Source: Azolla caroliniana | Lineage: Eukaryota; Polypodiophyta | Length of the DNA stretch: 64,000 bases | Direction of reading: 5' to 3' | Assembly: GCA_043228905.1 (NCBI GenBank) | Contig: JBHGNT010000018.1 | Coordinates: 7,440,001-7,504,000 of the forward strand | Program-made: the position numbers and the translations under genes | Shown here: in pieces, positions 43,101 through 52,813 of the stretch | Layout of the letters: every line of letters begins with the position of its first letter | How positions within the stretch are numbered: the stretch's first letter is position 1 | Notes under the pieces: model-generated | The model's database searches: none | The model's input: the letters and a program-made list of their open reading frames with translations, nothing else | Told to the model about the DNA's origin: nothing

Positions 43101-43735
43101 AATACATCGGCATAAGGATGATATTTTGCCGGAAGTTGTACTGAGGAGTCCTTCTTAATAGTGCTGGAAGGATGTACTGATATGGCAAATAGGAACATTG
43201 CCTCCTTGGGTCCTTCTTCACGTAGTTGATGGAGTGAAATGGTCGAAACTCGGTGAGTTGATTCTTGGGGTGGTCGATATCGGACTTCTCTTGTTCTCCA
43301 ATCTATGGCTGGATTATGTAATTCAAGCCAAGGTAATCCTAGGACAATGGGATGCTCTGGACTACTAATTATATTAAATGATATTATACACACAAAACTA
43401 CCTAGGACAACTTGAATGGGTTCTGATTCTTCTACAATATTCCCGGAAGCAATGGGACGACCATCAATGACCACTACAGATGCGGGACAAGGAAGTTTTC
43501 TTAAGGATATCTGAGAAGCTTGGGCAAAATTTCGATCCATGAAACAGGAATTAGCTCCGGAATCTAAAAGTGCTAGGACGGGTACTGGGGGAGTACTTTT
43601 AGTACTAACAATGACTTGGGCTAGGAACACATTGCTAACTTGCTTGGAAGGAATGGAACCACTAATGGGCTGTACAGATCTAGGGCTGCTGTCCAACCAA
43701 ATGGCTCCTATTTTGGCTGGACTCAATCGTTTAAC
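40154..43735 (-). pseudogene. GypT pol: protease, RT, RNase H, integrase, chromodomain (one TGA)
   Basis: The -1 frame opens within the last codons of gag. It encodes protease (LALLDSGANSCFMD), reverse transcriptase (VVDYRGLNKVTIRNRYALP and the loop IIYLDDLLIYS), RNase H (EADASDFALGS) and integrase. Integrase has H...HTAGH with CDACCRAK for zinc, DFITDLP, and GYHPQTDGQAERTNQ with the catalytic Glu. A single TGA at 41045-41047 stands in the SDRGPQF motif where Arg is expected, so CGA to TGA is likely. The C-terminus has a GPF module and an HP1-like chromodomain at ~40210-40363. All three aromatic cage positions are kept there: Tyr of YEVAAIL, then Trp and Tyr of VDWVGY. Confidence 0.9.
43691..43735 (-). 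promoter_or_regulatory. Probable -1 ribosomal frameshift site between GypT gag and pol
   Basis: The minus strand has the heptamer G TTA AAC (43735-43729) in gag phase, then a 6-nt spacer GATTGA that contains the gag stop (43725-43723). A stem follows: GTCCAGCCAA (43722-43713) pairing with TTGGTTGGAC (43700-43691), ten pairs with one G-U and a 12-nt loop. The zero and -1 frames overlap only about 15 nt, and the heptamer is inside that overlap. GUUAAAC is a documented slippery sequence in arteriviruses. Loop UAGG could pair with CCUA downstream to make a pseudoknot. Confidence 0.8.
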
Positions 43736-44880
43736 TCTTCATCTAATTGACTAAGGATTTCAAATTTATTTGAGATACTTGGGCTATTAGTACTATGAAT
43801 ACTATCTGACACTCTATTAGTACTATTAATACTATCAGACACTCCGAAGGGAAGAATTGACTCGGGTTTAGTACAGGCGACGATTTGATTTATCTGTCTT
43901 CTTGGCCTATGGGGACAATTGATGGCGATATGTCCTGGTCCACCGCAATAAAGACATAATCGATTGGCACGTCGTCGTTGCTTTTCTTCTTCCGATAACG
44001 GGCCGAGTCGACGCATGGTATCGATCTCCATCGGTGTCGAAGTATTTGCTTGAGGTATGTCTCGTGCAAATGGTTTAGCCGCGACTGCGGCGTAAGTGGG
44101 CTCTGGTCTAGAGCGTGGTATCTGTAATTGACGTTCTGAACGTCGTTCGAACAGGCGGTTGTCACATCGAACTGCTCGACTGATTGCCTCCGTAAGAGAC
44201 TTTGGTTCTTCGGGGAAAGTGAGAAGTAGATCTTTGACATCGTTTCGCAAGCCATAGCGAAACTGCTCCATTAGTGCTTGATCATCCCAGGGTATATCTG
44301 AAGCAAGTAGGCGGAAATCCGCCGCGTAGGCAGAGGCTGGACGATCGCCTTGACGCAATCGCCGGATCTTGTTGATCGTCGTCCTGATGCTGTCGGTGTC
44401 TCCAAAGCAGGCTTTAAACTCACCAATAAAATCTTCAAAGTTATTAAGCAAGGGGGATTGTCTTTCTAGAAGCGGAGCGAACCATGCCAAGGCTGAGCCG
44501 CTAAGTAGCGTGCCTATTAGGCCGACTCGAGATGCATCAGTGGGATATCGGGAAGGATGCATCTGGATGACTAAGCGTACCTGATTAAGGAATCCCCGGA
44601 ATTGCGAACGCGTTCCATCAAATTTCACAGGAAGTCCAATCTTGGGCTCTTTATGAAATCCTTGGGGACTGGATCCTTGTTGTTGCAACGCTGCTTCGAG
44701 TTGTTGTACCCGTAACACTAACTCCCCATGTTGTTGTTGCGTTTGTTGTTTTTCGAGAGCGATTTGTTGCAGATCCCCTATCAGCCGTTGGTTTTCTTGT
44801 TCCAGGGCCACAAACTTTTCTTTTAGGCACTGTAGCTCGGAGAAAACGGATTGGTATTCTTGGGCGCTAACAGTAGCCAT
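43723..44880 (-). CDS. GypT gag (385 aa, intact)
   Basis: The frame runs from ATG at 44880-44878 to TGA at 43725-43723. The N-terminus is a Gln-rich coiled coil (residues ~1-75, heptad-like LQQIALEKQQTQQQHGE). A retrotransposon gag domain of the sushi/PEG10 kind follows at ~90-230: KFDGTRSQFRGFLNQVRL, ALAWFAPLLE, RQGDRPASAYAADFRLLA. A CCHC knuckle, CLYCGGPGHIAINC, lies near residue 312. This Gag would form the particle and bind element RNA. It ends in the frameshift site leading to pol. It is the only complete Gag other than that of CopA. Confidence 0.9.
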   Translation of the reverse strand: MATVSAQEYQSVFSELQCLKEKFVALEQENQRLIGDLQQIALEKQQTQQQHGELVLRVQQLEAALQQQGSSPQGFHKEPKIGLPVKFDGTRSQFRGFLNQVRLVIQMHPSRYPTDASRVGLIGTLLSGSALAWFAPLLERQSPLLNNFEDFIGEFKACFGDTDSIRTTINKIRRLRQGDRPASAYAADFRLLASDIPWDDQALMEQFRYGLRNDVKDLLLTFPEEPKSLTEAISRAVRCDNRLFERRSERQLQIPRSRPEPTYAAVAAKPFARDIPQANTSTPMEIDTMRRLGPLSEEEKQRRRANRLCLYCGGPGHIAINCPHRPRRQINQIVACTKPESILPFGVSDSINSTNRVSDSIHSTNSPSISNKFEILSQLDEELND

Positions 44881-44947
44881 AGTATAGGGAAAAGGGTAGG
44901 AGGATGAGGGAGAGTGACAAGTAGGCTAGAGGAAAATTGGTTCAAAC

Positions 44948-45372
44948 TGTCAGGAATAGTACTAAAGCAGAGATGGAATTAGTACTAAGAAGAGTAGTAC
45001 TATTAGTACTAAGAGGACGGGACTGCGTAAGATTCCCGAGAGAGAGAAAATGAGAAGAGGAGAGAGAGAGATAGGATGATGACAGCAGCTCTTATATTAT
45101 ATGAAAAATAAGTACAAATCGGCTAAGAGGCTTAAGACTGGTGTTGAACCAATTTGGTTCAACATAATGCTTAGTGCCTTCTTTTATAGTGTTCTCAGGA
45201 ATAATCCTGAAGCTTCTAGAATGTTCCAGAGAAATCTGGAATATACATTACTTTCTTATAATAAAACATAAATGAAAATAATATTCTATGAATTACAATA
45301 GATGTTGAGATGGTTAAGAGCTCGACCCATATACCATAGGGTCATGGGTTCGAGTCTTGCCATCTCATGACA
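44948..45372 (-). repeat. GypT 5' LTR (425 bp)
   Basis: Same structure as the 3' LTR: palindrome at 45142-45164 and tRNA-like segment at 45306-45367. On the minus strand the sequence just inside the LTR reads GTTTGAACCAATTTTCC. It lacks a TGG start, so the PBS is not of an obvious type. Confidence 0.95.
45306..45367 (+). other. tRNA-like segment in the GypT 5' LTR
   Basis: Second copy of the 62-bp segment; stem ends and A/B-box-like parts are conserved, with CATAGGGTC for CATAAGGTC in the middle. Confidence 0.6.
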
Positions 45373-45374
45373 GA

Positions 45375-46024
45375 TGTCGTGAAGAAAACCGGCCATAGGC
45401 GGATTCGGAGAGAAAGGCGTGTGAACCGGCTCTTACACGGATGGACGCGTAACTTGATATTTTGTACCCGATTCATAAACGGATCGGTGGGGGTGAAATA
45501 CGAGGCGGCACGCGTTTATCAGGGGATTGTGCGTATCTCTGTCAGACGGAGGGGAGGACAAGGAATAAAAGGGACTTGACAAGAGAAGAAAGATATCGCG
45601 CACAAGGAGGAGGAAGGAGGTTGCTGCAGAACGGAGGCCCGAGTTGTCTCTCTGCTGCTCTCGAATCGTCGCTCTCTGCGTGTGTCGGGAGGTCGCTACC
45701 TCTGCTTCGTGGACAGCCCGTGTGCTTCCAGCAGAGTCGCTCCCCTTACCCCCCCTTTTTTTTTGTTTCCTCGAGTCGGGTGACTGTCGTCGGTGTGCGT
45801 GAGTAGGGTCCCCGTGTCGGGTCTGTCGCCGCTTTGTCGGTTGTAATCTCTGTAACTATAATTAAGTGTTGTGTTCTGTCTCTCTCTTTCTCGCTTCTAC
45901 GTGTCAGTGAATCTTTCTCTCTCTCCGTCTCTCTCTCTCTCCGTCTCTCTCTCTCTCTCGCTCCTCGGTCCAAGACCCACGTGGTCCCGCCCCTTTCTAC
46001 ACGTACGCGCGTAACAACGCGACA
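45375..46024 (+). repeat. GypF 3' LTR (650 bp)
   Basis: It begins TGTCGTGAAG and ends CGCGACA. Relative to the 5' LTR it lacks a ~13-bp stretch near 45847 and has an extra CTCTCTCC block near 45940. Its first three bases are also present left of GypT as part of the GATGT duplication. Confidence 0.9.
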
Positions 46025-46028
46025 ACGG

Positions 46029-49000
46029 AAAGCTCGGCCACCAGGAAGAAGAGTGCCGAAAGAAGATGCGTGAATCAGCTTCCACAAGCCGACAATTCAT
46101 GAATTACGCACACAATTCCGACTACGAAGAGTATAGCGGAATGTACGGGAACAACTCCGACTACGAAGATCGTGGCGGAATGTATGCACGCAACTCCGAC
46201 CGTGGCGGAATGTTCATGATGAAACATAAAGCAAACTCTATGTCGGCCACTACCTCGACTAGTGCCCTCAATCCGGAGGACGTATGGTTTGTTGACTCCG
46301 GAGCCTCAAACCATATGACATCCCATAAAGAATGGTTTCTCGAACTTCGAGAGCCGGAGCGACCCGGTTATGTCGAAACCGGAGATGACACTACGCACCT
46401 GATTCGGCACATCGGCAATGTCTTGTTCGGCGAAAGAGGTAAGCAAACATACATTAAAAATGTCTTGCATGTTCCCACCATCACGAAGAATTTGGTCTCG
46501 GTCGGCCAAATGGTTGAGCAAGGGATGCAAGTACGATTCGATCAAGAAGGGTGCTTTATCAAAAGAGAAGGCCGAATCATCGCACGGCGGAAGAGGAGAG
46601 GGCCAGATGTTCATTCTCGATTCGCACGAGATGAAATCCGCCATGTTCGCGAAAAGCACGAAAGCCGACTCCGACATAGAGCTATGGCATAAGTGAATCG
46701 GCCACATCAATCTCAACAAACTCAAGGCAATGAAATCGAAAGGAGTCGTCATCGGACTCCCGACATTCAAAGAGAAGGATATTGAAGGTGTATGTGAAGC
46801 GTGCCAATTCGGCAAGCAACACCGACACCCATTTACAAAGGAGCGGAACGTGAGCAAAGGCGTACTCGACGTAATTCATTCCGATGTATGGGGTTCGGCT
46901 CAAACGGCGACATTCGGCGAATGCTGATATTACGTGCTCTTCTTCGATGACTTTTCTAGGTACACTTGGATCTATCCGATGCGGCAAAAGAGCGAAGTGT
47001 TCGGACACTTCCAAACATTCAAGAATGAAGTCGAGAAAGCCACGGGCCGACATGTACGTTGTCTTCGATCGGATGGCGATAAGGAGTACTTCTCGGATGA
47101 TTTCACAGCGTAATCTCCGAAAGGAAGGAATTCGGCGAGAATTCACTTGCCGACACACTCCGCAACAAAACGGAGTAGCCAAGCGCAAAATTCGGCACAT
47201 CCTCGAAGTAGCGCGGGCCATGATAAACGAGAAGCATATGCCCAAGTCATATTGCGCAGAAGCTGCAAATATGGTCGTCTACCTAATGAACCGATGCACA
47301 ACATCCGGCGTGCATGAGGTCACTCCGCACGAAAAATACTTCGGAAAGAAGTCGGACTTATCGCACATCCGGATATTCGGTGCGATAGCGTACGTGCACA
47401 TCCCCGACGAGAAGCGTCAAAAGCTTGACCCGAAGTCGGAAAACTGTATCCTCGTAGGATACTCATTGGAGCAAAATGGGTACAAGTGCTACAACCCCTC
47501 AACTCGAAAATCTCGAGTAAGTCGAGACGTCATTTTTGACGAGTCCGCATCCTAGTACACACTAGAAACAACTTCGCCTCCGCTCGACCCGGAATTTGCC
47601 GAACAAGAGATCGAGGATGAAGATCGCGCTACGCGCATGATCGAAGAAAGTCCGATCACGACCCGATTGAGCGGACCACAAGAGCCTTTAAGCGATCAAG
47701 GCACATCACAGCCTAGCCCGAAGATAGACAAAGGCAAGGAGAAAATGTCGGAATACGAAGACGATCGCTTCAACGATGATGAGTCGACTCACTCACTCAA
47801 CAGTGAGTTCGGCGGTTTCGAGGTACCAATCAGAGCTAAGAAAGCCCTCATCTCTGCAAATGAAAAGCTCCACCAATCAACTCGTGAAAAGAACTCCATA
47901 AGCCGATTCGGCTACAACGATTATATGGCGTACCATTACGCCTTTATGATGAAGGTAGCGACAGTACGGGAGCCGGAAACTTTTTCAGAAGCCGCGAAGG
48001 ACCCACGATGGATCGAAGCAATGAACGAGGAGATGCAGGCACTACGAAAGAACGAGACGTGGGATCTCGTTCCCACCTCACCACACAAAAAGGAGATCGG
48101 ATGCAGATGGATCTACAAGGTGAAGTATAACGCCGATGGCTCCGTAAACCGCTACAAAGCTCGACTCGTAGCGGAAGGATACGCTCAGACGCATGGCGTC
48201 GACTACGAAGAGACCTTTGCCCCGGTGGCAAAGATGACGACGGTGCGGATCGTAATTGTGATTGTCGCGGCGAAAGGGTGGCACCTCCATCAAATGGACG
48301 TCAAGAACGCCTTTCTACAAGGCGAATTAGAAGAGGAGGTGTACATGATCCAACCACCCGGCTTCAACTCGAGCACCCATCCGAAAGTTGTTTGCCGACT
48401 CAAGAAGCCACTCTACGGCCTCAAGCAAGCACCGCGTGCTTGGCATTCGAAGATAACGCAATATCTTCATCAAATCGGCTTCCGTATGTCAAAATCGGAC
48501 AACTCCCTCTACATACGAAGCGATTCTACAAGTCCAATCATCATCATCTTATATGTGGATAACCTAGTCATTGGAGGTGAGCATCTCATCGAAATCACTA
48601 AGGTCAAATCCCTCCTTTCCAACAAGTTCGAGATGACAGACATGAAGGAGCTCCACTACTTCCTCGGCATCGAGGTAATTCGGACTCTGGCCAGAATCAT
48701 GATCTCTCAACGGCACTACATCCTCAACTTGTTATACAAGTTCGGGATGGCTGAGTGCAAATCCGTGGCAACCCCGCTCGATCGTAATCTCAAACTAGAT
48801 GCGAACTCCGGCACCAAAGCGTGTGAGCCGACTCAATATCGACAACTCATCGGGAGTCTCATCTATCTCACGATCACTCGACCCGATCTCAGTTATCCGG
48901 TCGGTCTCCTTAGCCAATTCATGCAAACACCGTGTGATACTCACTTGGATTGCGCTAAGCGAGTTCTATGATATGTGAGCGGCACAATGGATTGCGGCAT

Positions 49001-49538
49001 CCTCTACAAGACCGCGATGCCAATACGACTCAAGGGCTACACAGATGCCGATTGGGCTAGCTACAAAGCCGATAGAAGATCAACCTCGGGATTTGTTTTC
49101 TCCCTCGGCAGCAGAGCAATATCCTGGAGTAGCAAGAAGTAGCCTACCGTCACTCTTTCGAGTACGGAGGCGGAATACAGGGGCGCAACCATAGCTGCGT
49201 GTGAAGTCGTATGGCTCAAGAGGATTTTGAAGGATCTGGGCGTACCCATCAAGGATCCGACTTCCCTTTACTACGACAACATGAGCAGTATCTATCTGGC
49301 TCGGAACCCGGTGTTCCACACGTGGACAAAGCACATCGAAGTGCACTATCACTTCATCCGAGAGCGCGTTCTAGCTGGCGATATCGACCTACAACCCATT
49401 AGCACCAATCTTCAAACGGACGACATCTTCACTAAAGCCTTAGGAGCCGACAAGCTATGGCAATTCATGACCGATCTCGGATTGACGCTCCCTGACCTGC
49501 CAAGCTTGAGGGGGAGTACTGAAGACATTATGCAATAA
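46029..49538 (+). pseudogene. CopE pol: protease to RNase H
   Basis: Reading resumes in the zinc knuckle (KLGHQEEEC) and passes through a repetitive linker with NSDYE units (46090-46220). Protease WFVDSGASNHM lies at ~46285. A frameshift near 46580 and TGA codons at 46693 and 46925 interrupt the integrase start (ELWHK, then HSDVWGS). Another frame change follows near 47110. TAG at 47553 lies in the linker. Reverse transcriptase is open from 47637 to 48971 (GCRWIYKVKYNADGSVNRYK intact, YVDN in place of YVDD). RNase H has a TGA at 48969, a TAG at 49141 and ends at TAA 49536-49538. Several stops fall where Arg is expected. Confidence 0.85.
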
Positions 49539-49750
49539 CAAGTGAATTATGCAACCACGCAACGAAGCCGTGAAGAAAGACGCAAGCCGAAGCACAGACT
49601 TCGCAACTATGCACAACGCAAGCTGGAGCATGGATTCCGCAACTCCGCATAAAGCGAGTTGCCATGAGTCGACGCGGACTCCGAAACGCGAGTCGAAGCG
49701 CGGATTTCGGATACCGTTTGAAACCGACCCAACTTGAGCTTGAGGGGGTG

Positions 49751-50127
49751 TGTTGAGAATCAAGCTCAACTTGGTCTAGTGTGTGAACTCACCTTGAGAG
49801 TGAATAGACACTCCAACGGTCAAGAGTCACCATTAAGTCACCTCTTTGTATTCTAGCATTTAGTATGAGTCATAGAATCATATTCTATGACACATAACTT
49901 ATGAGCTTTCACATTCCCCATGCTCTATGAGCCTTGTAGTTAATGAAGAGAGATAAAGCACCCTCCTCCCACCTTGTATAGCGTTGAGTCTTTCTCCTTT
50001 GCTAATATACTTAACCTTGCGTATACTCTGTCTCTCTCTCTCTCTCTATCTCATACACATACACACACACACACACACAATTCACACCTATTCCGCTTCA
50101 CAAGAATCCATCTCTTGATTCTTTACA
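49751..50127 (+). repeat. CopE 3' LTR (377 bp)
   Basis: It is identical to the 5' LTR in my reading except for two extra CA units and one G/A at the microsatellite edge. It is preceded by TTGAGGGGGTG. Confidence 0.95.
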
Positions 50128-50368
50128 CAAAGTTATGCTCACATAGCCTTTCTGAGGGATTAGACTTGCTCGACCTAAAGATGCACAAGTTGGCAAAGAA
50201 ATCCATGTTTTAATCTACATAATCTAGCTAATTCCCCCATGGACGATGACTAATCGCCAAGGATAACAATGTAATCAGTAATGTTAGTATTGAACCATCA
50301 ATAAAGGACCTTGAGGGAACAATACTCATAGGTATAAGAACAGAACCCAAAGTAAAATTATAAAATCA

Positions 50369-50443
50369 TGTTAAGAATTAGGTAGGTAATTAAGAGTTAA
50401 TTAGTACCTAATTATGTGATTAAGTTAAGCGGAAGATTATGTG

Positions 50444-50476
<33 letters not shown>

Positions 50477-50811
50477 TGAGAGAGAGAGAGAGATACTTAT
50501 GAACAACACAAGATGGGGGATGAGTAAGTATATTAAATTAGCTTCAACATCATCAAATACAAAAATACCTTCAATGAGGTATATATAGGTTTCATGTGCA
50601 AGGGTGCACATGTGCTAGGAGAATATAGGTACAACGTGTAAGTCCTATATTAAATGAGCATGGAGTGGTGGATCTACAATGTATCCCACTCAAGTACAAA
50701 ATCCTATTTAAGGCTTTATGGTCAACACACTAACTAGATTCTATCTACGTAACTACTAAGTTACATGGGTAGACTAACTAACTAAACTAAGTTGAGCTTG
50801 ATCTCTCAACA
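50369..50811 (-). mobile_element. Solo LTR (443 bp), CopB/CopE-like start
   Basis: The minus strand starts TGTTGAGAGATCAAGCTCAAC at 50811 and ends TTCTTAACA. Flanks AATCA (50364-50368) and AATCC (50812-50816) agree at four of five bases. A CTATATATACC promoter-like string and a long (CA/GT)n tract are inside. A related plus-strand fragment is at 60285-60550. No internal region is attached, so LTR recombination is likely. Confidence 0.8.
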
Positions 50812-50816
50812 AATCC

Positions 50817-51120
50817 TAATATAAAAATTGCATAATGCTTAATCATATACCATAGGAGTGTACTTTCAAACCCCAAGCTAAGTACCATTTGGCTCCAACT
50901 GTACTTTTACAGTCCAAACATATATTTTCTTTCTCGGAATGGTACTTAGCGCATAACAAATTATATGTGTGCAAGCATGGTGTAATGGTGGCATTCATAG
51001 CCTCAAGCTTGAATCCAAGGCCACAGAATAAACACCTTTAGTAACGAGACACAACATACACTATATTGGCACCAATGATATTTTATACCATAGAATATCA
51101 AAAAGGAAAAATATAAACCA
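50817..51120. other. AT-rich stretch, nothing recognised
   Basis: No coding or repeat structure seen. Confidence 0.5.
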
Positions 51121-51900
51121 TTACCGTGATATAGTAATACTTGTAATTGTATTTTCCATGCAAGCGGGGTGCTCAACTACATCTAGACACGTAGTATCTA
51201 AACCTTTCTCTTTTAGACCCTTCATCAAACATGTTAGGTTCTCTGAACACGGCTTTAAGGCTGATAATTCTTCATCAATTTCAGAACGAGAATACCTCCA
51301 TGTCTCTAGATCTTTCTTCTGTGCTTCCAGATGAGTACCCATATTTGTGAGCTCCTTCTTCAACTCCTCTTTCAACACATTGTTTTTAGAATTTTGGATT
51401 GTTGATGCAATCCATTCGTGTGTATTCGACATAGATGTGAATTGTTTCTCTGTCGCCATCTCACCAAATGAAACTTCTTCCAAATCCGCATGCAATGCTT
51501 GCATTTTTGTTTGCATGGAAGTTATACAATGCAACAATCACTCTTCATGCTTTTCTATCATTGTGGCTCTTTGTTTTGTTATCTGTTGAATCAACACAGA
51601 TGTCCTAGCTGGGATTTCAGTATGAGAGGTACCCTCAGACTTCATGGTAGTGTTGGTACTTGAGGACCCTCTATAATGTGATGATCGATGATGAGCAAAA
51701 TCTTCCCAATCAACTTCAATGCCACCATGGAGTTCCCATGCAAATGCACGTGCAAAGATAGCTCCTACCTCATTGTTTAGGAGATGTTTCATATCATAAA
51801 CTTGTTCATATCATGACTTTAGTTCAATGATATAATCCTTCTCCAATTGAGTGAGGTGTAAACCTCTCCTTGTCTCGGGTTGTGATGAGCCCCAAGTTTT
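51121..51900 (-). pseudogene. Unrecognised broken ORF with coiled-coil part
   Basis: A single minus-strand frame runs from ATG near 51904 (MKTWGSSQPETRRGLHLTQL) to a TAA or TAG before 51121, interrupted by TGA codons near 51813 and at 51538-51540. The first part is rich in His/Ser (DFAHHRSSHYRGSSS). The second (51121-51537) is acidic and helical, with LKEELKKELTNMG and DEELSALK, and would form a coiled coil. I do not recognise the family. Its position among transposons suggests an accessory ORF of an unidentified element. Equally it could be a decayed host gene exon. Confidence 0.35.
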
Positions 51901-52084
51901 CATCTTCCACATGTCTAGGTCTTCATAAATGTCAGGTCATGCACGAAGGAAATATCCTCATCCTAATTTTGTACCTCGAGGATGTTTGTGTAAATCTTCT
52001 TGCCCTGAGTTGTTGAAAAATTCGACCTCCCTCTGGTGGGGCCTGGGGGTCATCTTACTTTCTTTGATGGGGGTCTTGCAAACG

Positions 52085-52460
52085 AACACACCAGGTATGG
52101 GGAACACAGTGAGCACATGTCGTTGAAAGGCGTCAATGCAAAGATAACACAATGAGCAGAGAACACCTGGAGGTAGAGGGAACACGACCAACAGAGTAGA
52201 GGTCGATGCAAAAGGGGACACGGTGAGCAGAGAACACCTGAGACAGAGAACATGGCCAACAGAGCAAAGGTCGATGCAAAGGGGACACAGTAGAACACCT
52301 AAGAGAGAGAACGCAGCCAACAAAGAACACCTAGAGGATGCAGATGGATCTCGACAAGGAGAGTTTGCAGAGAATGCCTGAGAGAGAACGTGGCCAACTG
52401 AGAACACATGGAAGATGCAGATGGGTCTCGACGAGGAGAGTTTGCAAAGAACGTGGGTAA
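52085..52460. repeat. Minisatellite built from two mixed units
   Basis: One unit (~60 bp) contains GCAGAGAACACCTGAG, GCCAACAGAG and AGGTCGATGCAAAGGGGACAC. The other (~75 bp) contains GATGCAGATGGATCTCGAC and AGGAGAGTTTGCA. Several degenerate copies of each are interspersed. The long minus-strand ORF over it is a by-product of the repeat. Confidence 0.75.
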
Positions 52461-52564
52461 ACAACAAGCGTACGGTTGTTGTAGAGAGGACACGACGAGC
52501 AAGGATTTCATGGAGTTAGTAGAGTGAGCAGAGAACGTGGAGAAACCTATGTAGAAGGTGGAAG

Positions 52565-52590
52565 AGAGAGAAAGAAAGAAAGAAAGAAAG
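52565..52590. repeat. (GAAA)n microsatellite
   Basis: About six GAAA units after a GA run. Confidence 0.85.
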
Positions 52591-52813
52591 ATGTATTAAC
52601 GTCTTCTAAGGCCAAATTTGGCCCATGAGACAATTGGTTTACAACAATAGAGTATTTATCCAGTCATCATAACTAAAATAAAATTAAGTAAAAAAAAAAT
52701 AGAACTTAAACTAAAAGAGTTCTAGTAGTGTACAATATGTAGTATACTCGAAAGTGACTATACACTAAGCCTAATTTTATTTCCACCCAAGCCTCTCGAA
52801 AAGAAGTGGGGGG

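Larger units (their letters stand above)
39718..45372 (-). mobile_element. GypT: chromodomain Ty3/gypsy element with sushi-like gag
   Basis: Two 425-bp LTRs (39718-40142 and 44948-45372; TGTCA.../...TGACA) are flanked by GATGT duplications (39713-39717, 45373-45377). The last three bases of the target are the first three of the GypF 3' LTR. I see about four differences between the LTRs (~1%). On the minus strand gag and pol are in different frames, joined by a likely -1 frameshift site. The only clear break in pol is one TGA. It is the innermost element of the CopE nest and the second best preserved after CopA. Confidence 0.95.
33365..46024 (+). mobile_element. GypF: Ty3/gypsy element of fungal-like type
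   Basis: The LTRs are TGTCG...CGACA (33365-34012, 648 bp; 3' LTR 39715-39717 plus 45378-46024, 650 bp). The flanking duplication is four bases, ACGG (33361-33364, 46025-46028). Order is gag, protease, RT, RNase H, integrase, which is Ty3/gypsy. GypT sits three bases inside the 3' LTR. I count about 19 substitutions and two indels between the LTRs (~3%). Without GypT it is about 7.0 kb. Coding regions are broken, mostly by TAG. Confidence 0.9.
32043..50127 (+). mobile_element. CopE: copia element containing GypF and GypT
   Basis: TG...CA ends and perfect CAAAG duplications (32038-32042 and 50128-50132) define an 18.1-kb composite, of which about 5.4 kb is CopE itself. The LTRs (32043-32415 and 49751-50127) differ, in my reading, only by the length of a CA microsatellite and one base. 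That is far less than the LTRs of the GypF nested inside. CopE proteins resemble CopB but carry many nonsense mutations. Confidence 0.95.

Noticed and set aside
46066-46692. Separate gene starting at 46066
   Set aside because: It is the continuation of CopE gag-pol after the GypF insertion; the zinc knuckle is split across the insertion.
51958-52467. 169-codon minus-strand ORF
   Set aside because: It is created by the minisatellite; the same peptide motif recurs because the DNA does.
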